From: Nansenia antarctica
Taxonomy: Eukaryota; Chordata; Actinopteri; Argentiniformes; Microstomatidae
DNA length: 64,000 nt
Reading direction: 5' to 3'
NCBI GenBank assembly: GCA_963989245.1
Contig: OZ022346.1
Span: 5,002,881 to 5,066,880 of the forward strand
The notes beneath the pieces are model-generated. The model worked only from the letters and a program-made list of their open reading frames with translations, ran no database searches and was not told the DNA's origin. The position numbers were made by a program, and so were the translations under genes. Of this stretch, positions 43,701-55,812 are shown in pieces; position 1 is the first letter of the stretch, and each line of letters opens with the position of its first letter.

Positions 43701-44074
43701 AGAAGCGAAGTCTGACACAGAACGACCTGAAGGCCCAGAACCAGCAGCTCAACACCCTGCGGACCTCAGAGAAACAGCTGAAGCAGGAAGCCAACCACCT
43801 GTTGGACATGAAACGCAGTCTGGAGAAACAGAATCAGGAACTGCGCAAGTGAGTAGTGGGGTCATGAGTTCTAATCCCACCTGGGAACACCGATGACCTC
43901 CCCCGTGGCCTGTTTCACCAGACCCTGTCACATGTTCCCATCTCTGCCTGTACTGGGTAGAAATGAATCAGTTATTCAATTATTCGCTACGATTTGAATT
44001 CCAACCTCAGATGTCTGTGTTTCTATGTCTATGTATTTCAACCCTTTGTGTTGAATGCTTTGTTGGGGATTACA

Positions 44075-44118
<44 letters not shown>

Positions 44119-47100
44119 CTCCAGTCATGGCTGATGGAACAGTGAAGAATGAAGGTTTCTCTGTGTTTGTGTGCAGAGAGAGGCAGGACTCTGACGGCCA
44201 GATGAAGGAGCTCCAGGACCAGCTGGAGACTGAGCAGTACTTCTCTGTACGTCTGCTCTCCTTACATCATCATGTTTGTCCTTTCAGGGGTTGTGTTTGA
44301 TTCAGAAATGTGGAATTGTCTTCAATTCAAATCATGAACTGAAGTTCAAGTGTAATCCTTAATTAGTTTTTCAGCCACATGGCTTGCCAACCACACTCTT
44401 GAATTCATAATCAGAGCTTTCGGATGCAAGGACATGGTACTGGAATTATAGTTTTAATCAAGACATTGGGTTTTTATTTTGTGTTATAATAAGGTTGTAC
44501 TAGTTGTACTACCCTCATTAGGCATTTAAACGTTATATTCTTTTGTCATGAATTGAAATTGAGCAGCAGAACAAATCCCAGAATGAGCCTTTAAATGCTA
44601 ACTTCACTTTAAACACTTTAAACATTGTAATGGCTCATATGAACAAGAACGTAAAGACAGCACAACGTCTATGTGGAGTCTGTGCTTCTGCATTCAGCCA
44701 GTAATGTTGTGTTAATGTGCTTTGTTTTACATTATTGAGAGTGTGTAAGTGTGTTGATAGTTGTCCTGGTCGTGGTGTTGCAGACGCTGTATAAGACGCA
44801 GGTGATAGTTGTCCTGGTTGTGGTGTTGTAGACGCTGTATAAGACGCAGGTGATAGTTGTCCTGGTCGTGGTGTTGCAGACGCTGTATAAGACGCAGGTG
44901 ATAGTTGTCCTGGTTGTGGTGTTGCAGACGCTGTATAAGACGCAGGTGATAGTTGTCCTGGTTGTGGTGTTGCAGACGCTGTATAAGACGCAGGTGATAG
45001 TTGTCCTGGTTGTGGTGTTGCAGACGCTGTATAAGACGCAGGTGATAGTTGGCCTGGTCGTGGTGTTGCAGACGCTGTATAAGACGCAGGTGATAGTTGT
45101 CCTGGTCGTGGTGTTGCAGACACTGTATAAGACGCAGGTGATAGTTGTCCTGGTCGTGGTGTTGCAGACGCTGTATAAGACGCAGGTGATAGTTGTCCTG
45201 GTCGTGGTGTTGCAGACGCTGTATAAGACGCAGGTGATGGTTGTCCTGGTCTTGGTGTTGTAGACACTGTATAAGACGCAGGTGATAGTTGTCCTGGTCG
45301 TGGTGTTGCAGACGCTGTATAAGACGCAGGTGATAGTTGTCCTGGTTGTGGTGTTGCAGACGCTGTATAAGACGCAGGTGATAGTTGTCCTGGTTGTGGT
45401 GTTGTAGACGCTGTATAAGACGCAGGTGATAGTTGTCCTGGTTGTGGTGTTGCAGACGCTGTATAAGACGCAGGTGCGCGAGCTGAAGGAGGAGTGTGAG
45501 GAGAAGAACAAGCTGTACAAGGACATGCAGCAGTCACTCCAGGAGCTGCAGGAGGAGAGGTGGGTCTGGGGTTGAGTTGTTGTTTGTTTTCTCTTTCTTT
45601 ACGTCAGCTCGATGTAGCATGCATACTGCAATGGACATAATGGAATAGTCCCAAAACTGCAAAACGTAAGATATGTATGTTATAGTACATGTGGGAATAC
45701 GGTACATGTGGGAAAACTAGCGTTAGGGTTATGTGCTAGGGTGCTAGGGTTAGGGTTAAGGTTAGACATGCCAGCATATACCAAGTCACCCTAGCACCTA
45801 ACCCTAACCCTAGTTTTCCCACATGTACCGTAACATGTATATAGCTTAATCCCCCCCAATCCCCCCAACTGATCTGATTGGCCCATGATGACCCACTTGA
45901 CCCCCACAGGGACTCCCTGGCGGCCCAGCTGGAGATCACGCTGACCAAGGCGGACTCGGAGCAGCTGGCCCGGTCCATCGCGGAGGAGCAGTACTCTGAC
46001 CTGGAGAAGGAGAAGATCATGAAGGAGCTGGAGCTGAAGGAGATGATGGCCCGACACAGGCAGGAGCTGGGCGACAAGGACGTCACCATCGGCTCGGTGA
46101 GTGGACAGGCGCTAGGGATGGGGGTGAGTGGACAGGGGATAGGGATAGGGGTGAGTGGACAGGGGCTAGGGATAGGGGTGAGTGGACAGGGGATAGGGAT
46201 AGGGGTGAGTGGACAGGGGATAGGGATAGGGGTGAGTGGACAGGGGATAGGGGTGAGTGGACAGGGGATAGGGGTGAGTGGACAGGGGATAGGGATGAGT
46301 GGACAGGGGATAGGGATAGGGGTGAGTGGACAGGGGATAGGGGTGAGTGGACAGGGGATAGGGGTGAGTGGACAGGGGATAGGGGTGAGTGGACAGGGGA
46401 TAGGGGTGAGTGGACAGGGGATAGGGGTGAGTGGACAGGGGATAGGGATAGGGGTGAGTGGACAGGGGATAGGGGTGAGTGGACAGGGGATAGGGGTGAG
46501 TGGACAGGGGATAGGGGTGAGTGGACAGGGGATAGGGATAGGGGTGAGTGGACAGGGGATAGGGATAGGGGTGAGTGGACAGGGGATAGGGGTGAGTGGA
46601 CAGGGGATAGGGATAGGGGTGAGTGGACAGGGGATAGGGATGGGGGTGAGTGGACAGGGGATAGGGGTGAGTGGACAGGGGCTAGGGATAGGGGTGAGTG
46701 GACAGGGGATAGGGATAGGGGTGAGAGGACAGGGATAGGGATAGGGGTGAGTGGACAGGGGATAGGGGTGAGTGGACAGGGGATAGGGATGAGTGGACAG
46801 GGGATAGGGATAGGGGTGAGTGGACAGGGGATAGGGGTGAGTGGACAGGGGATAGGGATAGGGGTGAGTGGACAGGGGATAGGGATAGGGGTGAGTGGAC
46901 AGGGGATAGGGATAGGGGTGAGTGGACAGGGGATAGCGGTGAGTGGACAGGGGATAGCGGTGAGTGGACAGGGGATAGGGATAGGGGTGAGTGGACAGGG
47001 GATAGGGATAGGGGTGAGTGGACAGGGGCTCGGGATAGGGGTGAGTGGACAGGGGATAGGGGTGAGTGGAGAGGGGATAGGGATAGGGGTGAGTGGACAG

Positions 47101-48811
47101 GGGCTAGGGATAGGGGTGAGTGGACAGGGGATAGGGGTGAGTGGACAGGGGATAGGGGTGAGTGGACAGGGGATAGGGATGAGTGGACAGGGGATAGGGG
47201 TGAGTGGACAGGGGATAGGGGTGAGTGGACAGGGGATAGGGATAGGGGTGAGTGGACAGGGGATAGGGATGAGTGGACAGGGGATAGGGGTGAGTGGACA
47301 GGGGATAGGGGTGAGTGGACAGGGGATAGGGGTGAGTGGACAGGGGATAGGGGTGAGTGGACAGGGGATAGGGGTGAGTGGACAGGGGATAGGGATAGGG
47401 GTGAGTGGACAGGGGATAGGGGTGAGTGGACAGGGGATAGGGATAGGGGTGAGTGGACAGGGGATAGGGGTGAGTGGACAGGGGATAGGGGTGAGTGGAC
47501 AGGGGATAGGGATAGGGGTGAGTGGACAGGGGCTAGGGATAGGGGTGAGTGGACAGGGGATAGGGGTGAGTGGACAGGGGCTAGGGATAGGGGTGAGTGG
47601 ACAGTGGCTAGGGATAGGGGTGAGTGGACAGGGGATAGGGATAGGGGTGAGTGGACAGGGGCTAGGGATAGGGGTGAGTGGACAGGGGATAGGGATAGGG
47701 GTGAGTGGACAGGGGATAGGGCTAGGGGTGAGTGGACAGGGGATAGGGGTGAGTGGACAGGGGCTCGGGATAGGGGTGAGTGGACAGGGGCTGAGCTGCG
47801 TTCCCACAGAGTTAGTTTAGATTTGGAGATCTAGAAGGCAAAACCTGATGAACAGAATGGAAAACGACATTTTCACATTTTGTATGTTTCAATGATATAA
47901 GGCCCTTTATGAGTGTAAAGAGTATTTGGTGGATTATGTTCCTATGTAGTTGGAGGAATCCAACAGAACTCTGACTGGTGACGTGGCCAACCTCGCCAAC
48001 GAGAAGGAGGAGCTGAACAACAGACTGAAGGACACGCATGAAGGTAAACTGTTCCTTATTTCAATTTATTTCCTTTTTTGGTTTTAATCGCCCCGGATTT
48101 GGATAGCAAGAGAACATCTCCATAACTATGAACTGCAACGATGTGATTGCTCTCACAGTTAACTACAGTTCAATTAGTGACGCATTTCTTTCCAAAGTAC
48201 TATTGTCATGTGTACTGGGATACAGGGGTACGGACTGGTTTTACTAGATGGACAATTGTGGTATTGAAAAGAAAGCCTTGACTTTACAACTGTACATGAG
48301 CAGGGCTGTTTACAACTGTACATGAGCAGCGCTGTCTGGTCTGTTGTGTTCAGAGCTGCAGACATCGAAGGACGACGAGCAGCAGATGAGCCAGATGAAG
48401 GTCACGTTTGAGAAGCAGCTGCAGTCAGAGAGAACGCTGAAGACCCAGGTACGTCTCTGCTGGGAGGGTTAGACCCAGGTACGTCTCTGCTGGGAGGGTT
48501 AGACCCAGGTACGTCTGCTGGGAGGGTTAGACCCAGGTACGTCTGCTGGGAGGGTTAGACCCAGGTACGTCTGCTGGGTGTTTTAGACCCAGGTACGTCT
48601 GCTGGGTGTTTTAGACCCAGGTACATCTGCTGGGAGGGTTAGACCCAGGTACGTCTGCTGGGAGGGTTAGACCCAGGTACGTCTGCTGGGAGGGAAGGAT
48701 AGTTTAGACATGTTTCCCTGATTTAACCTGACTGTGTTGTAATATTAGTTAACTTATTAGTCAAATGTTTTTTCTACATTACACTCAGTACTCTTAATTA
48801 TAGGGTCATTA

Positions 48812-48852
<41 letters not shown>

Positions 48853-50197
48853 ACGTGTGTTTTAGGCTGTGAACAAGCTGGCAGAGATCATGAACAGGAA
48901 AGAGATGCGTGGCGGAGGCAGTCGTCGTGGTAACGACACGGATGTGCGACGGAAGGAGAAAGAGAACAGGAAGTTGCAGCTGGAGCTGCGGTCGGAGAAG
49001 GAGAAGCTTAACAGCACCATCATCAAGTACCAGAGGGAGATCAACGACATGCAGGCGGTCAGCACCACCACCTTACACCAACCCTAACCCTAACTCTAAC
49101 CCTAACCACCACCTTACACTTACCCTAACCACCACCTTACAATCAGGGCTAAACTACACCCAAAACCTCAACCTAACCCTAACCACCACATTACACTAAG
49201 GGCTAAACTACAACTGTCAGAACCACAACCACCACCTCACACTAACTGTCACAACCACAACCTTACACTAAGGGCTAAACCACAACTGTCACAACCACAA
49301 CCACCACCTCACACTAACTGTCACAACCACAACCTTACACTAACAGTAACACAACCACGACCACACACTAACCGTCAACCACAACCACTTCAATAACAGC
49401 ATCGTCAAGTTCCGAGGGAGGTCGACGGTATGCAATGTGGTCATCAACACAACCAACGACACCTGACCCTAACCGTTTCAACAACAGCGGCCGTCGACGT
49501 GCCAGCGATCAATAACATGCCGACAAACAACGTCAACAGGGGCCGCAGACGGAAAAACTATGGATGACTAAAAGAATGTCCTTTTCGTCCGTCTTTCTGT
49601 CTGCAGCAAATTGCAGACGAGAGTCAGCTGCGCATAGAGCTGCAGATGGCCCTGGACAGCAAGGACAGCGACATCGAACAGCTGCGCGGCCTCCTCAACT
49701 CCGTCAGCGTCCACTCCTTAGAGGCGGCGAGCATCAGCAGCGGGCCTGACCTCGACATGGACGACGCCTACGCAGGTAATGTCTGTGGCCGTGGTAGCCT
49801 AGAGGTTAGAGAGGTAGCCTAGAGGTTAGAGAGGTAGTCTAGAGGTTAGAGAGGTAGTCTAGAGGTTAAAATTGTGTTGTCCCGGAAAATTTGATAGGCT
49901 TTCTAAAACATTTAATAATTGAAGTTTATTCTCAACTTTAAGTAGTTGGCTTGGAACTGTCTGTGGCTGTTCTAAATGTGGCTTTATCAATGTTGGTTGG
50001 CAAGCACATGGTTCATTGTTGCAAACAAACATTGATGTGCTAAAACGGTCATATCTCAGCGTAGGAACGTTGGATTTACTCAGGAAGTGGTAGAAGTTTG
50101 ACTGGCGGTCAATGCAAATGTGTGATCTTCGCTACTTTAATAGATTATGCATATGCCAAGTGATCAGTATTTAGCCTGTATGGTATATATAGTATAT

Positions 50198-50243
<46 letters not shown>

Positions 50244-53200
50244 TATGAAGATGTTATAGCTAGCTAGCTATGATTTATTATCAAAATAATGAACAGCAAG
50301 CTAGATCCAAAACTAGGGCCGGTGGAGGAGGGCAAGTGTCACATTGGACTGACTACCAAAACAGAAAAATAAAGTATCTTAACTACAGCAAGTGATAGAT
50401 GTCAGAAATACATTATCTGGAGATTCAATAAGGTAGTTGTATGCAGGTTAGGGTTATATGACATCTCAGGGTTAGGGTCGTTCAGCCACATAGATGGAGG
50501 CAGACTGAAAGGACACACATCAACCTCTATTTCATGATTTTTAAAATATATAACGACGTAGATCATTGATCGGCAACGACACTATATAATTGTTTGCCTG
50601 ACTGGCCATCTGATTTGGGCTCCTAATTGCTAAAAAGCAATACTGTTTTCTTATTTTAACGTATAAAAGTAGCAAAGACCATACATTTGCATTGACCGCA
50701 AGTCAAACCTCTAACAATTCTGCCACCCAAAAGGGGGCGTGATCGTTCTGATGACAGGGAGATGACGTATGACTGCTCTGATGAATTGGAATCACCACCA
50801 TCACCTATACGTTTTAGGGAACCAAGTTTTTCAGCCCAGTGGTGTTCTAGGCTGGAAATTAGTTCTAGTTTAATACATCTACACTGAGCAATTAAAACAC
50901 TGGTTAGACAGCGAACTATCTCTAAGCATTTAAGAGCTGATCGCACATCTAGACTAGACTGCACATCTAGACGGCACATCTTTTAAATCAAGTAAGTAGT
51001 CAGGTGTCCTCTGGGGGTGGGGGTGGGCCGGTGTGGTGGACGGGCGGGGGCGGAAAGTTTTAACGGTCTAGATATCATCACAAAACATGGTACCTGGAAA
51101 ATCAAGAGGTGGTATGGAAAATTATTTCAAGGCAAGCGTGGCAACCCTGAGGTAGTCTAGAGGTTAGAGAGGTAGCCTAGAGGTTAGAGAGGCAGGTAGT
51201 CTAGAGGTTAGAGAGGCAGGTAGTCTAGAGGTTAGAGAGGCAGGTAGTCTAGAGGTCAGAGAGGCAGGTAGTCTAGAGGTTAGAGAGGCAGGTAGTCTAG
51301 AGGTCAGAGAGGCAGGTAGTCTAGAGGTTAGAGAGGCAGGTAGTCTAGAGGTTAGAGAGGCAGGTAGCCTAGAGGTTAGAGAGGCAGGTAGCCTAGAGGT
51401 TAGAGAGGCAGGTAGTCTAGAGGTCAGAGAGGCAGGTAGTCTTGAGGTTAGAGAGGCAGGTAGTCTAGAGGTTAAAGAGGCAGGGAGTCTAGAGGTTAGA
51501 GAGGCAGGTAGCCTAGAGGTTAGAGAGGCAAGTAGTCTAGAGGTTAGAGAGGCAGGTAGTCTAGAGGTTAGAGAGGCAGGTAGTCTAGAGGTTAGAGAGG
51601 CAGGTAGTCTAGAGGTTAGAGAGGCAGGTAGTCTAGAGGTTAAAGAGGCAGGGAGTCTAGAGGTTAGAGAGGCAGGTAGCCTAGAGGTTAGAGAGGCAAG
51701 TAGTCTAGAGGTTAGAGAGGCAGGTAGTCTAGAGGTTAAAGAGGCAGGGAGTCTAGAGGTTATAGAGGCAGGTAGTCTAGAGGTTAGAGAGGCAGGTAGC
51801 CTAGAGGTTAGAGAGGCAGGTGGTCTAGAGGTTAGAGAGGCAGGTAGTCTAGAGGTTAGAGAGGCAGGTAGTCTAGAGGTTAGAGAGGCAGGTAGTCTAG
51901 AGGTTAGAGAGGCAGGTAGTCTAGAGGTTAGAGAGGCAGGTAGCCTAGAGGTTAGAGAGGCAGGTGGTCTAGAGGTTAGAGAGGCAGGTAGTCTAGAGGT
52001 TGGAGAGGCAGGTAGTCTAGAGGTTAGAGAGGCAGGTAGTCTAGAGGTTAGAGAGGCAGGTAGTCTAGAGGTTAGAGAGGCAGGTAGCCTAGAGGTTAGA
52101 GAGGCAGGTAGTCTAGAGGTTAGAGAGGCAGGTAGTCTAGAGGTTAGAGAGGCAAGTAGTCTAGAGGTTAGAGAGGGAGGTAGCCTAGAGGTTAGAGAGG
52201 TAGCCTAGAGGTTAGAGAGGCAGGTAGTCTAGAGGTTAGAGAGGCAGGTAGTCTAGAGGTTAGAGAGGCAGGTAGTCTAGAGGTTAGAGAGGCAGGTAGT
52301 CTAGAGGTTAGAGAGGGAGGTAGCCTAGAGGTTAGAGAGGTAGCCTAGAGGTTAGAGAGGCAGGTAGTCTAGAGGTTAGAGAGGCAGGTAGCCTAGAGGT
52401 TAGAGAGGCAGGTAGTCTAGAGGTTAGAGAGGCAGGTAGTCTAGAGGTTAGAGAGGCAGGTAGTCTAGAGGTTAGAGAGGTAGGTAGTCTAGAGGTTAGA
52501 GAGGTAGTCTAGAGGTTAGAGAGACAGGTAGTCTAGAGGTTAGAGAGGCAGGTAGTCTAGAGGTTAGAGAGGCAGGTAGTCTAGAGGTTAAAGAGGCAGG
52601 GAGTCTAGAGGTTAGAGAGGCAGGTAGTCTAGAGGTTAGAGAGGCAGGTAGTCTAGAGGTTAGAGAGGTAGCCTAGAGGTTAGAGAGGGAGGTAGTCTAG
52701 AGGTTAGAGAGGCAGGTAGTCTAGAGGTTAGAGAGGCAGGTAGTCTAGAGGTTAGAGAGGCAGGTAGTCTAGAGGTTAGAGAGGCAGGTAGCCTAGAGGT
52801 TAGAGAGGCAGGTAGTCTAGAGGTTAGAGAGGCAAGTAGTCTAGAGGTTAGAGAGGTAGTCTAGAGGTTAGAGAGGCAGGTAGCCTAGAGGTTAGAGAGG
52901 CAGGTAGTCTAGAGGTTAGAGAGGCAGGTAGTCTAGAGGTTAGAGAGGCAGGTAGTCTAGAGGTTAGAGAGGTAGGTAGTCTAGAGGTTAGAGAGGTAGT
53001 CTAGAGGTTAGAGAGACAGGTAGTCTAGAGGTTAGAGAGGCAGGTAGTCTAGAGGTTAGAGAGGCAGGTAGTCTAGAGGTTAAAGAGGCAGGGAGTCTAG
53101 AGGTTAGAGAGGCAGGTAGTCTAGAGGTTAGAGAGGCAGGTAGTCTAGAGGTTAGAGAGGTAGCCTAGAGGTTAGAGAGGGAGGTAGTCTAGAGGTTAGA

Positions 53201-55741
53201 GAGGCAGGTAGTCTAGAGGTTAGAGAGGCAGGTAGTCTAGAGGTTAGAGAGGCAGGTAGTCTAGAGGTTAGAGAGGCAGGTAGCCTAGAGGTTAGAGAGG
53301 CAGGTAGTCTAGAGGTTAGAGAGGCAAGTAGTCTAGAGGTTAGAGAGGTAGTCTAGAGGTTAGAGAGGCAGGTAGTCTAGAGGTTAGAGGGGCAGGTAGT
53401 CTAGAGGTTAGAGAGGCAGGTAGTCTAGAGGTTAGAGAGGTCAGGTAGTCTAGAGGGTAGAGAGGCAGGTAGCCTAGAGGTTTGAGAGGCAGGTAGTCTA
53501 GAGGTTAGAGAGGCAGGTAGTCTAGAGGTTAAAGAGGCAGGGAGTCTAGAGGTTAGAGAGGCAGGGAGTCTAGAGGTTAGAGAGGCAGGTAGTCTAGAGG
53601 TTAGAGAGGCAGGTAGTCTAGAGTTTAGAGAGGCAGGTAGTCTAGAGGTCAGAGAGGCAGGTAGTCTAGAGGTCAGAGAGGCAGGTAGTCTCGAGGTTAG
53701 AGAGGCAGGTAGTCTAGAGGTTAGAGAGGCAGGTAGTCTAGAGGTTAGAGAGGCAGGTAGTCTAGAGGTTAGAGAGGTAGGAGAGGAATTAGAGAGGAAC
53801 TAAAGCAGAGTATCACCCCCCATTTTTCACACTCTGACTCCGGCAAGGTTGGAAACAGTTCAGTTGCAAACAACTGATTTTCCGTGTGTGTGAACCCCTA
53901 TCTGAACATGGCTCTTCCACAGCGTTTACGGCTAATCTGTGCGTTTGTCACATCAGTAACAGAAGAACATGGGATTTCCACAGGAATTGAAAGATTGTCA
54001 AACCGTTACATAAAAAGAACAGATATTTGAGGGCTATTTTCATTAGTGGTGTTGCTAACTCTGGATCATGCTGTCTAACTGTGGCTCATTTGGACAATTA
54101 CTATGGTTCATTCATTGATCTTTTCTTTAACCTCTCCCCAGCTCAAAGACAAGACAACCCCCCCCCCCCCCCCATTCAGGTACTGCCCTGCATATTGTCC
54201 AATGTTACCCTGCTGTTTAAATGTGTTTCTCCTTTTTCTCCTAGAAACCAGGCTGGAGGGATGGCTGTCACTGCCTGTCAGGAACAACACCAAGAAGTTT
54301 GGATGGGAGAGAAAGGTACATAGAACATGTTTGACACAGTTCCATATTCACTAACACTTTGTTTTAGGAGTTCACATTTAACACACAAAATACTTGTAAC
54401 TGACCGTTAGTTAACGTGCTGAGCCAAACCCCCCGGAGATCTGTGACAAGATGTTCCTTCTGGAGAGGGTTCCCCCCTCACAACAACAGGTGGTGGTTTA
54501 GAAAGATCGCATCACAATGACACCCAGGGTACTGGGTGTCCCATGTACACTTGGAAGGAACCCACTAAATTAGGCCATGTCGACTTTTATTGTGATTAAT
54601 TAGTATAATACCGGTATATATATATTATTATAACTGTTTAATTATTTTATCCATTTCATTTTCTGGAAAAAATGGCTTTAATGAAAATGCTGATTTAAAC
54701 ATCATGGATGGGATGGAACGATGCATCGCCAGACAGTTTAATATCGCTACAAATTTGAGACGTTTCAAATCGGTGAAATTAAAAAAACAATCGCAATACT
54801 CTTTTAACCCTTAAAAATCTGTTAAAAGCACACATTCTCATTACCGTAATTCCTAAACTATATGTGCTATGGAAGGAATTCCGCCTTCTACCCATATAGG
54901 GTTTATTACTCAGAGTACGAAGCTCAAAGAGAGCTGCGGCGATTTGAAGAGAGAAGCGGCATTACGAGTGAGCATGTTCTAGTGGTGTTTTACAAGTGGT
55001 GCTTTTATACTTTTGGGAGTTTGTGTACATATGTGAAATGTCATGTGTAAAATGTCACAAAGATCATCTAGGGTTACCAAACCACCCAAAAGGCAAAACC
55101 CAGAGAGCCAGTATGGGGCGAGCACAGTGCGCTCTGCAGAAGGAGCGCTCCCTGGCCTGTGTCTGCAGCTAGTGAGAAACGTTATACCCTACCTCAGGAA
55201 TAAAAAGGGATTCTTTAAGAAAATACAGTATTTTGTAGTTTTTGTATGAGAAATACATTTATTAAAATCTTTTTCAGTCATAATTTGTCTGCAATCTAAT
55301 TTTGTAAAAGAAATCGTAGCGGGAATTGTATCGAGTCGTGAGTTGAGTGTATCGTTACATCGCTACTTGACAGTGTAAATGGCTTCTGTTGATGCGTAAC
55401 TTGAGATCTGAAAATGTCTGAGAAACATATTTCTGAGTGAATTGTATTTTCTTGTCTTTTTACAGTATGTGGTAGTGAGCAGCAAGAAGATTCTTTTTTA
55501 TAACAGTGAGCAAGACAAAGAGCTGTCCAACCCCTACATGGTGCTGGATATCGAGTGAGTAACGTGTTCTGTGTGGAAGCCCATTAAAAGGGTCTTCAAA
55601 GGACCTTGTAAAGATGTATTTTGATAAGTTAACTTGAAGAGCATTACAGCAACAACCTGCAAAGTAGAGAAACAGCCACTCAATTTCAGTTTTGTTTATC
55701 TGAATGGAGATTCGGCCAATTCGCTAATTCTCTAGTTCACA

Positions 55742-55812
<71 letters not shown>

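Noticed and set aside
44635..45537. 300- and 264-codon minus-strand frames over the exon F array
   Set aside because: Period 48 keeps all frames open; the array sits on the opposite strand to a well-supported exon.
46083..47807. 574-codon minus-strand frame, rich in Pro/Ile/Cys/Leu
   Set aside because: Pure product of the 21/27-bp array, whose units are multiples of three; no start context, splice sites or family.
51155..53780. 24-bp array considered as a CRISPR or tRNA cluster
   Set aside because: No spacers, no B box, no cloverleaf; only an A-box-like motif.
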